A stretch of 64,000 bases of DNA from Beroe forskalii (GCA_011033025.1 WFMF01000055.1:558001-622000); one strand, 5' to 3'. Counted from the first letter of the stretch, positions 1-12,490 are shown. Numbers and translations are program-made. The notes: generated by a model not told the origin, from the letters alone.

Positions 1-1059
1 TGACCTTTGCTCAGGGAAATAAATATGGTGAGACAAATAATGCTACATTGCACAACAATTTTGAATAAAACCTAAGTTTGAGTCTCGAGAAATGCGAATA
101 AAAGCAAGAAGGGCAGGAATCTCGCCAGAGAAATTTTGCAATATCAAGTTAGAATTCTGAATTAGGCATAATTACCTTGGTATTTTGAATTCTAAAAGAA
201 GTCTCAAGTAATACTCCCGTGAAAACATCATCTACTTCCAAGATAATAATAAAGTATGATAAGAATACTTTGCGAAATAGCATTCTAACTTCCTAAATAA
301 AATCGTATTCCATCGAGTTAAGTTAGTCCAAATAAAGGGTCTAGATAAGGCGTTGATCATTCACATGTCAGGGATATATTATATGGCTATCAGTTCCCGA
401 TAATAAACATCGATTCAATGCATCTTGATAATATTACCAGTATATGAAAATGAAAATATGAGTATTATGCTGTGAAACACTTGAAATGGTACTTACTTAG
501 AATTACCTTAGAGTCTCAGGTAATCTGTAATATATTAAGCAAGAAATAAGTAGTTACACTATATACGATATTAATTACGTAACATCATTCATCAAACTCT
601 ACTGTAAGTAAAATCAATCTACAACAAAAGCACTTTTGTTTTAGAATCTACTTATTGAGATTTATTATTTTATCCTTAAAGTCTAAAAACTAACTATGAT
701 TTGACTACAAGTTGGATACCCTAACTGAAGCAAAAATCCAAGTATGCCACCCATTCCAGCCTGGTTTTGAGTTTGAAAACCAAATCCATAATAATTTATT
801 GTACATATCATCTGAAAAACAAACAAAAATAAATACCGAATTCATCTCCTAAAGCTCTCCTATATCTCTTCAAAACACTACCACATCAGCGCCAAACTAA
901 GAATAACGCTTTCGTATTCCAGCTCACTTATCTCATTTGACTTTTCCATAGAGAGGTCTATCTTTTTGCGTAGATAGATCAATTATAGTTCTTGATTCTG
1001 GGGAACTTGTTGCTTTATAACATCTTAAGCAACACTCCTAAGCAACCGGAGTTGCTTAT
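1..1059. other. TM9SF4 3' flank, no other gene seen
   Basis: This AT-rich stretch lies downstream of the TM9SF4 stop codon and should contain its 3' UTR. On the minus strand an AATAAA hexamer is present at 795-800, about 260 nt past the stop, and is a candidate polyadenylation signal. No coding or RNA gene is recognisable in the rest. Confidence 0.5.
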
Positions 1060-4000
1060 CTAGTCCGTTTTCACAGCACTGTAGACGTATCTCACAAAGT
1101 TGAAGGAAGCGAAGAACCCAACAGACCCAGTAAACAGACCGAATGTTATTGCCATGAGGGCGGTGTAGCCAAAGTAGAGGACATTGGAGGTGAACCCCAC
1201 GATGTCAAGCTGAAAGTAAGGATTTAAGGGGTTATTCGAAACAAGGAATATAACATGAGGTGTTATCAAAAAAGAGGATGAAGGGCAATTCCTTCAGAAA
1301 CAAATTCGGAACATGGAACACTAAAAAAGGTAACAAATTATCATTTAAACATGTAACATACATTGTACCCTACAGTATTCCAGCAATAGAATCCGAGTAT
1401 TTATGAACCTACCTTAGTGCAGTAGAAGAAGACGCCGTACAGAAACACGTACAGCCCAGTTCCACCACCCACAAAGAATGACTTCCACCACCATCTGAAC
1501 AGGGTTTGTGAGGGGTTGCGAAACATTGAGATCTAAAAGGTATAATAGGCCTACATTGTCAAAAGATTTAGATCACTAAATGACCCTCGAAAGTTGACAT
1601 TGAACAGGGCGGGGCTTGGTCAGAAAGTCAACATGCGTTTTCAAGTAATTCCAGGGTATTTTGAAGCGTTATGAACCAAATAAGAGGAAAAACAACAGAA
1701 ATGCCTGGAGAATAATTAAAACCCTGGTAAATTGCCCGTCATACCTGTAGTTTTCAGAGCAAAGCTGGAAGTAGACAATAACGACGGCGATCTCGGCACA
1801 GCAGATCACCAGAATCACGTACACCAGGAAGAGGAAAGAAAAGAGCGTGTAGATCTGATTCTCCCAGATTGCCTGATGGTTAGGGAGGCATCAACCGACC
1901 GAGATGCGAGATAAGGTTAAGGTTTTAGAACTTGATGCATTTGGAGATAAAATCAGCCAAAATGAGCACTCAATTCACATGTCCTATCACGTATGCAAGC
2001 GATGTTGCGATGGCAAGCTTTAATTTCAGATCATTCATTTAGTTTCGTTGATTTGATTAAGTTTGGTGTCAATTATTGACCAACTTTAAGTTAGTCTATT
2101 TTAATTTATGTTAATTTTATTTTTTTTCGTAATCCAGTAAGGACTTGCGGTAAAGTATTGGATAACAATTTTGGTGCCGCGCGCGACGTACATGTTCCTA
2201 AAATTCGCTGCATTTTGGCAAAATATTTTGTCACAAACGCTGAAACGCAGAATGATAGTTATGATTTGTGAATTGATCGGGATTTTAATACATGCTGACA
2301 AATCGCCATACTTCCCAAGTTTTCTTACCGAAAATATGAAGTACAGTTCAATGAATACTGCTCCAAAAGGCAGAACTCCGGCTAACATCATGGAAGGGAA
2401 GGTACGCATGTACCAAAGCTGAGTTGGAATAGGGCGAGGAATCTTGTTGGTCCTTACTGAGTATTCATAGGGCTGAAAGGAAATAAATTCAGTTTTAGTG
2501 GGGCTGATTCATTTGAAGGGTTGTATTGAACCTAAAAAGCTGCATCAAGCCATAAGTAGCAGAAGTGTTGAAATTGAAACCCAAATTCGTCCCTTACCTG
2601 TTTTCTGAACCCAAAGAAGAATCCTATGAACACCAAGGGAAGGGACACACAGACCCAGAAAGCCAGCAGCGCACACATGTATCCGAATGGGACCTGATGG
2701 GAAAGTGTATGAAATCAAGATGTATAGAAAGCTAAAACATTCCAATGTCTACATGCGGACTTGGCCGAGTGGTTAAGGCGATTGACTAGAAATCAATTGG
2801 GCTCTGCCCGCGTAGGTTCGAATCCTACAGTTCGCGAAACTTTTGAATTAAATTGCTTGTTGGTTAGAGGCTTTCTATTACCAAATAATTGAGTTAATTG
2901 ATTGCCTTAATCACAGTTTTTAAACTCACAGCGCCACTGCTTTTGGCATGCCACAGGAAGAAGTTGAGAATAAAACAAGCAGAAGATATGAGACCAGGGT
3001 ACATGGTAGCAGTGAGGAATGCTGCGCGCTTCCATTTCATTCCTTTGAAGGTACGGTACATTCGACCGGAGTAGTAACCCCCAATCACACCTGAACAGTG
3101 TCAAGTTATATCAACCAATTAATCAGTCAGGCAATCTAGAAGTTATTCTAATCTTGATATTAGTCAAGCAATATACAATCGATCATGTATTGGTGAGTGA
3201 GACGTGTACTGACATGTGCGTTGTGCATACTTCATAGGTCAACCCAAAGTGTGACCAGGCAAGCAGTGTATGTACCAAAGTGGTGTCAAACAAACTGGTG
3301 TCAAAGACACGTAGTGAGACAGACTGGTGTCAGAGACACGTAGTGAGACAAACTGGTGTCAGAGACACAGAGTGAGACAAACTGGTGTCAGAGACACAGA
3401 GTCAGACAAACTGGTGTCAGAGACACGTAGTGAGACAGACTGGTGTCAGAGACACGTAGTGAGACAAACTGGTGTCAGAGACACAGAGTGAGACAAACTG
3501 GTGTCAGAGACACAGAGTCAGACAAACTGGTGTCAGAGACACGTAGTGAGACAAACTAGTGTCAGAGACACAGAGTCAGACAAACTGGTGTCAGAGACAC
3601 GTAGTGAGACAAACTGGTGTCAGAGACACGTAGTCAAGACAAACTGGTGTCAGAGACACGTAGTTAAACAAACTGGTGTCAGAGGAACTGGTGTCAAAGA
3701 CACGTAGTCAGACAAACTGGTGTCAGAGACTCGTAGTGATACAAACTGGTGTCAGAGACACGTAGTGTCAGACAGGCAGTGTGTGCACCAAAGTGGTGTC
3801 AGACAAACTGGCTTCAGAGTCACGTCGTGAGACAAACTGGTGTCAGAGGAACTGGTGTCAAAGACACGTAGTCAGACAAACTGGTGTCAGAGACACAGAG
3901 TGAGACAAACAGGTGTCAGAGACACAGAGTGAGACAAACTGGTGTCAGAGACACATAGTAAGACAAACTGGTGTCAGAGACATGTAGTGTGACGTACTGG

Positions 4001-7000
4001 TGTCAGAGACAAATAGTGTCAGACAAGCAGTGTATGTACCAAAGTGGTGTCAGACAAACTGGTGTCAGGGTCCTAGTGTGACTAAATGTTTTCAACCAAT
4101 CAGTCAACCAACCAAGCACTGTGCACTCAACTTACCGAAGAAGAAGAAAAGGGACACCCCAGCTCCAATAAGACTGCCTCTGCTGGCAGGAGACAGCATG
4201 CCCAACATACTGAGGACTATACAGGCCAGAGCTGTAGCTCCCAACTGTACGCCGCTACCTGTGGTGATTAGGGGATCAGGGTTAAGAGTGAGGGGATTAC
4301 GGAAAAATTCAAGGTAACATGAAACAATGGTCGAGGGATATTTGGTTCAAAAGGGGAGTGAAGGTTTCTATTCATTAGGATAGTTTTAAAAATTCTAGAG
4401 TCTGTGAAGAGGGAACCGTTCTTTTTTTGTTTGAATGGATGTTAAGTAATGCAACAATTGAAAGGGAATTAGGGAACAAAAAATGCATGATATACGTAAG
4501 ATCGGGAGTGTAAAATATCGCACCAATCAGAGCCACGAGAGGGGTGGTGTAGTTTGGTGGTCTCATGACGTCACCGTGCAACAACTTCCACCCTGACTCC
4601 TCGTACGTTTCATCCTGCGGAGGGAGCAATGCGTTATCAAAGCAAACGCGTCATCAGAGCAAACGCGTCCGGCGTCATAGACACGCGTGATTAGACACGC
4701 GTTGTAAGAGCTGATAAGACTGATCTCAAAGACTGATCTCAAACACGAGTTCGATAAACACTGAGCTGACTACTAAAGGTCCCCAAAAGTACCATATCAT
4801 GGCAAAAAATCCAATGAAACCCAACTCAACCCCAATATATTATGACTCATACCCACCATTTCCTCGTCCAGGTTATAGGCCGCAATGTCCCTCCTAAGGG
4901 CCCTGACCATGATCATAGCGAGGAGACCGGATAAGAAGAGGACTATGATAAGAGAGTTTATGATGCTGAACCAGTGGATCTGGGAGTTGGTGGCCGAGGT
5001 CAGATAGGTGTCCCAGCGGGAAGCCCACGCTACTGTCCCTTCCTGTGAGATTGGAGGGTTAGAAAGGAGAGGGGTTAGAAAGGAGAGGGGGTAAGGGGGT
5101 TACAGAAGAGAGGGTTAAGATATGAGTACTGTTCATTGCCCATTGGTAGGTTTTAGGGGATGATTCTAACTGATATCAGAAACTTAACGACAAACAAAGG
5201 TCAATAAAATCATCGCAGTATGATCAGCAAAGCAATATTCATGCCAACTCCTCACCTCCCATGTAACACTGTATCCGTAGGAGACAGTTACTGAAGTACC
5301 CTTGTGTAACTCCAGAGCTTCAGTAGTAGGTGCGGCACATGCTGACTTGCCTGGGACACTGCTACTTTCAACCTGAGGGGAATAGGAGAGAAAATAATTT
5401 AAATGGGGATACTTGCATGTTTATCCAAATCGAAATTTATCAATTGTTACAATCAAAAGCCTTTGTGATGGCCTTCAATCAATCAATCAATCATATCACA
5501 ACTCACAGACATCATTAACAAGATTGAGACTTTTGCATTAGTTACATAAGGACTTTTCAGTTAATCGTTAATATAATCAGATCACAGAAGAGTAAAGATG
5601 GGTTTCCCTCACCTCAAAGCCCACAATCCTGTACTTCCCGGAGTTGAGCCCCGGTGGTACCTAATCTTGAACTTGAAGAAGTTGAAGAGATACGTCTTGT
5701 CGTTGTAGATCTGCCCTATCTTGTGTCCCCTGTGGTACAACTCCTGGGAAAATGGGTGTGAGTAGAAGCGAAAACTAATGGAAATTGGGGGGGGGGGCGC
5801 CATCAGTGTCATAAGCCCTTGAATTTCAAGCAAAAAACTCACAACAGGAATCTAAGAACTCAGAAAATTAAGCAACGTGACATTAGGAAACTGATCCTGT
5901 CACAATGCAATTCACAAAGCACAGAACTAAACAGTGTACAGGAGAAAAGTACTGAAAACCCCATGATGCGATTTTTGAAAACCAGCAAAATGAGGCGTTT
6001 CAGCAACTCTCTCCCTTCAAAGGACATGTCTTCTTACATATCTTATATACGTGATGCACACAGTTTACACATCATGGAACTTCTTCTTTCTGGTCAGTAG
6101 TACTCAGTATATATTATCAAATTATCTTTTTACATGAACTATTCGCATTCTAACACACATATCTCCGTGTTATACCCACGTGGATATTATACCAAGTTTG
6201 TTCAAATTATAATAGACGAAAGAAAGTTCAGTATTTTTCATGGCCCAGAATGTTGAATTGACGAGGATGAACCGCCAATAATTGTGCGTGTGAACATCCA
6301 CAAACGAATATTATGTTAACCTACTGAGCTCACAAACCACACAAGATTCAGTGTGGAATGGAGAGTGCACAGAATTTATATAGTCATTATCAAAGCGCAA
6401 TGAAGGAAGTTGATAAAGTTCAAAAGTTCATTTTTCATGGGGAGGTTAAATTACATATCATTGGTGAAAGTGTAATTGTGCACATGAGAAACTCGTCCAG
6501 TGATACTTAGCCACTTGATAAACAGTACTATGATGGCTCAGATGTGCCACTGTACAAGTATACATTACAAGTATACATTACAAGTGTACATACATCATAC
6601 ATACAAGTATACATGCAGCAATAGACACTCATTCAGTGGATCAGATACAGTAAATTGAGCCCCTTCCAAACGGCTGTCGAGACTTTTCCAAAATGTTGCT
6701 AAGTATGAGGAAGTTACTCACAATCTTCCCGTCGGGAGATGTGTATTTCCGGGCAACTGGAAGGTTGTCAAGAATAAGATGTACATCGTAATCTTTCTTT
6801 ATTAAATCCATCATCTGATCCACCTCTGAAATACAAAATTTGTCATGCAACAATCTCCAATACTATTCTAAACTAGCACATCTGAAATATCATTTTCCAA
6901 GTCAAACAAGAAATTCAAGTGAACGCCATAGTTCAATCCATTGTGTTCTAGTGAACACTTTTGATATTTTATTATAAACATCCATAAACTTAGCATCAGT

Positions 7001-7967
7001 TTTGACAATCGCCTGGAACCAAAGAAATCGAGTACAATATCAGAAGAACAGAGCCACTCACGTTTAGCCTCGAGTGTAACTTTACACACTTCCTTGCAAT
7101 CAGTGGGTTCGTTGACTGTCACAGTGTAGGCAGTGTTCACAATCCTGCTCCCATGCAGAACCTCGCCTGGGAGTGGAAAAATGTTACAAGAAGCATGATT
7201 TATTGTTATGATTAAAGATACTTCTCACTACCCCTCTCGTCCTATTTCTGATAAAGTTGACAGAAAAGTCCCTATTCTACAAACAATGAGTGGCATGAGT
7301 TCATGTCATGGTTTATTATATGTGCCTGGCAAATTCATTTGATACCCTTGCTGAATGTAATTGGAACTGAGAAGTTCCATCCGGACTGAACTATAGCAAC
7401 ATATGTAGCAAAGAAACCAATATTAAGACTTCATTACAATGGCCATTACAAGGCTCAGGCAATTTGGCAATTAATTTCGTTAGTTCAACTGTTTAACCAT
7501 ACATTGGTAAAGTAACTAATCACATTATATTACTTACCCAAATTTTCGGCATAGTTTATTTCTTTGACAGGAAGGCAATAATGTAAATGCCGATAGCTGT
7601 AGGGCAGCTCTGTGTGTACACTATCAACTTGAGTTGACTGAAAATATGTCATAGGTAATGCAGTGTAATGTACTGTAAAATTAATTTAAATTCAATTATA
7701 TTCATTTCAACTTTCTGCAGTAACAACAGCTGTCTTATTTATAATCATTATTTATAATCACTAAATCACAACTTGAGTTGACTTAAAATGTGATTGGTTA
7801 TTGTTACAAATCATCTATTGATACTAAATTTCCTACCAAGTTTGATGAAATGAACATACCTTTATTTCAATTGTCTGCCCTTTATTGTATTCAACTGGTG
7901 CAATAAGAGGAATGTAGAAGCTGTGGACTGAACTGAATATAAATGTAAATAATATCACCTTCATCAT
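1060..7967 (-). CDS. TM9SF4: TM9SF4 (nonaspanin), 15 coding exons
   Basis: Coding exons in transcript order: 7860-7967, 7538-7637, 7062-7166, 6722-6825, 5613-5743, 5256-5372, 4857-5042, 4524-4614, 4136-4258, 2930-3090, 2598-2693, 2329-2472, 1745-1872, 1413-1494, 1060-1209. All junctions are GT-AG and the phases agree, giving about 608 residues, a normal length for the family. The protein has a signal peptide ([16 protein letters not shown]), a lumenal domain with [18 protein letters not shown], the ASRWDTYL motif, then nine membrane helices starting near residue 247. The cytosolic signature [13 protein letters not shown] is at about residues 292-304, and the C terminus VKTD fits the KXD Golgi-retention motif. 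FSAIWENQ, FGFRKQPY and YRWWW match TM9SF4 better than TM9SF2. The family works in Golgi/endosome membrane sorting and cell adhesion. Exon 5 has an apparent frameshift (see separate entry). Confidence 0.95.
2755..2836 (+). tRNA. tRNA-Ser (anticodon AGA)
   Basis: This is a class II tRNA of 82 nt. The acceptor arms GCGGACT (2755-2761) and AGTTCGC (2829-2835) pair with one G-T wobble, followed by a G discriminator base. The A box TGGCCGAGTGG and B box GGTTCGAATCC are intact. The anticodon stem ATTGA/TCAAT encloses loop CTAGAAA with anticodon AGA at 2788-2790, and a long variable arm follows. There is no intron. A TTTT run at 2841-2844 fits pol III termination. The gene sits in a TM9SF4 intron, antisense to it. 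Confidence 0.96.
3240..4080 (+). repeat. Minisatellite in TM9SF4 intron
   Basis: About 30 imperfect tandem copies of a unit near 29 bp contain ACTGGTGTCAGAGACACG and AGTGAGACAA variants. Longer blocks are duplicated, for example the segment with GTGTATGTACCAAAGTGG at both ends. The array lies between the TM9SF4 exons at 2930-3090 and 4136-4258. Open frames across it are products of repetition. The core GACACCAGT (complement) also occurs in arrays at 50.35 kb and 63.4 kb. Confidence 0.95.
5613..5743 (-). other. TM9SF4: TM9SF4 exon 5 with apparent 1-base deletion
   Basis: This exon is 131 nt, but neighbouring exons are in phase 0 on both sides and need a multiple of 3. The first part reads in frame as [19 protein letters not shown]. 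After the C run at 5649-5652 the family-like residues GKYRIVGFE appear one frame over and join correctly to VESSS in the next exon. One extra base in or near that homopolymer would give 132 nt and 44 codons. A sequencing or assembly slip is the simplest cause. A real null allele is possible. All other exons look well conserved, which argues against an old pseudogene. Confidence 0.85.
6381..6441 (+). repeat. Degenerate CRE-type short element
   Basis: A decayed copy of the TGACGTCATTATCA family: TCATTATCA, CAATGAAGGAAGTTGAT and a nearby TTTTTCATG tail are present in the same order as in the better copy at 26627-26706. It lies in a TM9SF4 intron. Confidence 0.5.
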
Positions 7968-9136
7968 ACTATGCCTCAATGGGATTTCTTTATTGTGGTC
8001 AATTATTTAAATTCAATTCAATCAAGTCTTAAAATTCAAAATCATGCTAGCAGCTAAGTACCCACCTAGGCAGTATGTCATCATCAATTTACTGTCCCTA
8101 GTCCATTGGTTATAACTCTGGACTCTATTGTCTTACATATACAGCAGTAGCTCTAAGAATCTTTGCCCAAATAAAAGCAACTTAGACTGGATTCATTTTG
8201 TGACTAATAGCAATCATTGTGTGACTAATTGCTGTAAAATATGGAACCAGATGGAACTTTAGATTCCCTACACTAGATACAGACATCAATAAATTTCCTT
8301 GATGAACTTGGAGCATCTGAAACTAACACACTACATCTTGTGGTTGGGCGAGGTCTGTCAAATGCATTCAACCCCACAACATGGTCATAACACCATATCA
8401 TTTTTGGTGTCTCATGCTTTATTTGGATCAGACTAGCTCTCTGATGAAGGCATTTCTATCATGGATCCCATCAAAGACTGTGGTTGGAGTTGTAGGAGAG
8501 TTCTTTGGCTTGACTACAAAGATGACTGTACTTGTTCTACAAAGAATAAATTGCTGTTAAATATAGATTTATTGTTTTATCAAATTTATGGTTTTGTTAA
8601 TTATTTTGCATTGTCCAATGAAGCTTTATTAATCAAACCATGTTTCACTCTGAGAACTCAATTGGGATGAACTCCAAAAGAATTTGTTCCAGTTTAGGGC
8701 TGCAGTTTAAACTTGTTTGAATCTCCCTAGAGTTGGATAACACTAGGCCTTTCAGATGAAGATGTAACATAGTACATACACAGACAAGAATAGCTGTTAA
8801 GAGTATACTGCTAGATACCAGAATAATGCAACATAAAAGGAGTGGTGTGAACAATGGCACCCATGGACTACATATCTCTATTTGCATTATATGCATAGAT
8901 AATTTAATACTGCCTAAATTATGGATAACATGCATTTTATGTAAATGTTCTACCCACCACATACTATGCAAATCAAGAAAAGAAAGTTTGGCAGCAGAAA
9001 AAGTGTGAAAAAGTATTGAATACCGTTTATCAGTTGCTTCAGTGGGGTTATACTCAAGAGTCACATTGTTTCAATGATTGATTTGAATAAATTTTGATAT
9101 TCTTCTTATATTGCGAACTCGTTTAGTGAAACATAG
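7968..9136. other. TM9SF4 upstream region, no gene recognised
   Basis: The TM9SF4 start is at 7967 (minus), so 7968-8400 should hold its 5' UTR and promoter. No clear TATA box or GC-rich island is seen. An uninterrupted minus-strand frame at 8645-9064 (139 codons) has no recognisable domain and no splice context. I do not call it a gene. Confidence 0.4.
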
Positions 9137-9218
9137 CCAGACGTTGCCTGCCCCATATTTTTTCTGCGAGTCGGGGCGCGCGCGCTTCGCGCGCGCGAGG
9201 GGGCCAGGCAACGCCTGG
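9137..9218. repeat. Small GC-rich hairpin element
   Basis: Outer arms CCAGACGTTGCCTG (9137-9150) and CAGGCAACGCCTGG (9205-9218) are inverted with one mismatch. Inside, CGCGCGCG arms face each other across a CTT loop near 9180-9190. It resembles a very short MITE. Confidence 0.75.
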
Positions 9219-9644
9219 CAAGTGAAACAAGGAGTTATTAATCAAAAATATTTTCGATGATCGACATCATCTTCAGTTCTCAAATTTGATTGTATAAAGA
9301 GGTGTTGTAAAGTAAGTTTAAAATATTGATATTGTAAAGAAAGCTTTCTTTATAATTTTACATGCCCCTAAAATATATTGATTTAATGACGAATGTCTTA
9401 TTGTCTTATCAAAAGGCACAGGATATTCAGGCGGGTTAGACATCGTTTCGAAAAGCACGCTATAATTCTCGTTGAGAAATAGCGCGCGGCGCGTAATTCA
9501 CACAATCAACAGAAACTCAAACGCGCACATAGTCTGTACTTGCTAAACACTTATATCCCTGTTTGCGTTGCGCGGCGCGTACACAAACCTATGCGGGCTT
9601 AGGAAAATCTGTACTCTGGACAGATACATATTGCACATGCACTT

Positions 9645-9715
9645 GCCCTAACCAGGACCCTGGTTACGCGCACGGAGTGCGCGGCGCGGCAAGCGCTAAA
9701 CCTGGTTAGGGGAAC
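9645..9715. repeat. 65-70 bp palindromic element, copy 1
   Basis: The element begins CCCTAACCAGG and ends CCTGGTTAGGGG, with CCCTGGTTACGCGCAC and AGCGCTAAACC inside. A second copy in inverted orientation is at about 46657-46718. Confidence 0.75.
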
Positions 9716-9794
9716 ACATGCACTTTCAATTTTGAGAGATATACTTGCATTCGTTATCCAGTCAAAAGAAATAGACGGGCAATTTCTCTCATTG

Positions 9795-10525
9795 CCCTAG
9801 AGAGAGAGAGATGCGCGCGCACCTCAGAGAGAGAGAGAGAGATGCGCGCGCACCCTAGAGAGAGATGCGCGCGCACCCTAGAGAGATGCGCGCGCACTCT
9901 AGAGATGCGTGCGCACTGCACTCTAGAGATGCGTGCGCATTCTAGGGATGCACACTCTAGAGATGCACGCGCACACTAGAGATGCACGCGAACACTAGAA
10001 ATGCGCGCGCACTCTAGAGATGCACGCGCACTCTGGAAAGATGCGTGCGCACTATAGAAAGATGCGTGCGCACTATAGAAAGATGCGTGCGCACTATAGA
10101 AAGATGCGTGCGCACTATAGAAAGATGCGTGCGCACCTTAGAAAAGATGCGTGCGCACTCTAGAAAGATGCGTGCGCACTCTAGAAAGATGCGTGCGCAC
10201 TCTAGAAAGATGCGTGCGCACTCTAGAAAGATGCGTGCGCACTCTAGAAAGATGCGTGCGCACTCTAGAAAGATGCGTGCGCACTCTAGAAGGATGCGTG
10301 CGCACTCTATAAAGATGCGTGCGCACTCTAGAAAGATGCGTGCGCACTCTATAAAGATGCGTGCGCACTCTAGAAAGATGCGTGCGCACTCTAGAAAGAT
10401 GCGTGCGCACTCTAGAAAGATGCATGCGCACTCTAGAAAGATGCACATGCACTCTAGAGAGATGCAGGCGCACTATTGAGAGAAGCATGTGCACGCGCAC
10501 ACTTTTGAGATGCACGTGCACTTGC
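9795..10525 (+). repeat. 21-bp minisatellite with GTGCGCAC core
   Basis: Tandem units GATGCGTGCGCACTCTAGAAA repeat about 20 times at 10038-10440. Shorter and more variable units with GCGCGCAC and AGAGAGAG lie on the left flank. The alternating purine-pyrimidine core suits Z-DNA formation. Because 21 is a multiple of 3, long open frames appear on both strands. They are not genes. Confidence 0.97.
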
Positions 10526-10889
10526 AGGCATACTCTATTACTCTAAAGAGAAATATTGAAAAATTCGTATTACTTGATGAAGATAAAAAAAATATGCTTA
10601 TTTCGACAAATATGAATTTTATAATCTTGACAAGTTTTATAATCTTGACCTACGTCACTTGATCTTGGAGTGGGTAACCTCTTGTGCTTCCCATTACCAG
10701 AGCCGTCTTCTGAACGTGTAGCGTGCCTTCGTTCCGTCTTGCTAGATGAACTCATCGTGTGTTGAAACCTAAGGGAAGTAACTTTTAGTGCCTACCAGTA
10801 CCAACCTACAACCAAATGTTATGGCAGAGGTGTTTCGAGTTCGAAAATGATATTGAGTTTCATTCTGGAACTTTTGAGTCGCGGAGTAA

Positions 10890-11154
10890 CGTGTATTGGT
10901 GTAGGTATGTACGGCGAATGTGTAGTTTAGTGCAAGACTTAACTGGGCGCAGATCTCTAAATTTTTGCGCCAATTTGTGTTCTGAGCCCAAAATGGGCGC
11001 AAATGAGCGATGATGTGCGCAAAGGTTTGTGCTCATTTGTTTTGCGCTCAGCCTCTTTTTTTGGAGCGTGAATGGGCGTAAATATTTGCGCCCAATTACA
11101 GACACAATTAAGTCTTGCGTTAAAGTGTCCATTTGCCGAATGTACTGGTACGTC
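10890..11154. repeat. Foldback element with about 65-bp inverted ends
   Basis: The left end (ATGTACGGCGAATGTG, GCAAGACTTAACTGGGCGCA) is mirrored on the right (TGCGCCCAATTACAG, AAGTCTTGCGTTAAAG, GCCGAATGTACTGGTACG). The middle holds several GGGCGCAAAT/ATTTGCGCCC repeats. No coding capacity. It is a MITE-like non-autonomous element. Confidence 0.75.
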
Positions 11155-12204
11155 TTCAAACAGAACAATAAATTAAATGTTTACTCTCATCTCACAATCA
11201 TATTCACAAGAAATTTTGCAAAATACTATGCAGGCTGAAAATGCTTTCAGGATACATTCACATTTGCCTCTTAAGAATAGTAAAATTAGTAGTAGGTACA
11301 ATTAATAATAATACCCATTCATTCTACAGCAAATGTGTGTGTATTTTGACTTCGGTTCAACGGATGTTCTATAATTACACAACTATTATTAAGAGCCATT
11401 AAGTAATTATACGAATTACAGGCACTCCATTACCATGATATCACCATGGTAAATCACTTCCAGTGTTCGGATCTAATTATATCTTCACTAGCTACTGCGT
11501 GTTAGTACAAGCATCGTGCCGATATGTGTAGTCCTGCGAGTGTAATACATAATTAGATTTAAAGTCGCCTGTATATCACTTTACAAGTCCGAGTGTTAAT
11601 TCCATTACACTCACATTCTTACACTCTCTCTGAGAGCAGTGCCGTTTCGTACACTCTAAGTAAAATATCATGTTTCTTTTCTTTCCGTTGAACTCTGCAG
11701 GCGCAAACACGCAATCCTTTTATTTTATATCTCGAATATTCTATGGATTGATCAGATAACAGACCTTGTGTACTGTGGTTTATAGATACATTGCATCACG
11801 TAACTATTTTGGTGCGCACTTTATTAGACGTGCGCACTTAATTAGTCATAGTGTCAGTTTTTACTTGAACAAAACGATTTGAGTACGCAATTAGGACGAG
11901 TTTTCAAAAATCGCACATTTATTTTCAAGTCATAAGTGTCGCATTTCTTCAGAGTAGGTACTATATATCTTATCTCAAAGCATCAATAGTTCATCTCTGC
12001 ACTACATAACCCTATCTCAAGCCATGTGACGAAGTGCAGAGTCGCCTGGCAACGAAACCCTCGTATACCCAACGAAAATTCAGATTCAGTAAAATATAAG
12101 AATCGTAAATACCTTTTGTTTTTACGTTCATATTCGTGCTAACACATCCGTGTCACTCACTCATTCACTCTTTTTCTCTTTTCTCGCACTTATATAGAGA
12201 ATAA
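11155..12204. other. No gene seen
   Basis: AT-rich sequence. The only structure noted is TTGGTGCGCACTTTATTAG plus GTGCGCACTTAATTAG at 11808-11850, which has a relative at about 53612-53665 (TGGTGCGCACTGAAAGATG, GTGCGCACTTAAATTAG). Confidence 0.5.
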
Positions 12205-12490
12205 ATTTTTTCCCAAAACCAAAAAGGATTTGGTTGTGATGGTCCGCGGCGGTTTTAAGGCGTTCTGTACTGTAAAACCCATGATATGAGAAAGAACGCG
12301 ACGGTTAAAACTGCTGCAACGGCACTTTTTTGATGCATCAAAGTTACGTGAATGCTGTATGTTTTATAAGTGACGTTGCAGCGGTTTTAACCGTCGCGTT
12401 CTTTCTCATATCATGGGTTTTACAGTACAGAACGCCTTAAAACCGCCGCGGACCATCACAACCAAATCCTTTTTGGTTTTGGGAAAAAAT
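12205..12490. repeat. Long hairpin, unit 1
   Basis: Near-perfect inverted arms of about 120 bp (12205-12326 and 12368-12490) surround a loop of about 41 nt containing TTTTTTGATGCATCAAAG. Arm landmarks are CCCAAAACCAAAAAGGATTT, GGTCCGCGGCGGTTTTAAGG and AGAAAGAACGCGACGG. The arms differ slightly, which orients the core: AACTGCTGCAACGGCAC on the left, GTGACGTTGCAGCGG on the right. Confidence 0.95.

Noticed and set aside
3240-4080. CRISPR-like array
   Set aside because: The units are contiguous and variable with no unique spacers, and the context is a eukaryotic intron. It is a minisatellite.
8424-8470. Hammerhead-like CTGATGA motif
   Set aside because: The CTGATGA core at about 8433 is not followed by a stem and GAAA in the needed positions.
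8645-9064. 139-codon minus-strand open frame
   Set aside because: No recognisable domain, no splice signals that link it to anything, and the composition looks like surrounding AT-rich DNA.
10014-10546. Open frames of RMRAHSRK and FLECARI repeats on both strands
   Set aside because: The 21-bp minisatellite keeps any frame open, and there is no unique coding sequence at either side.
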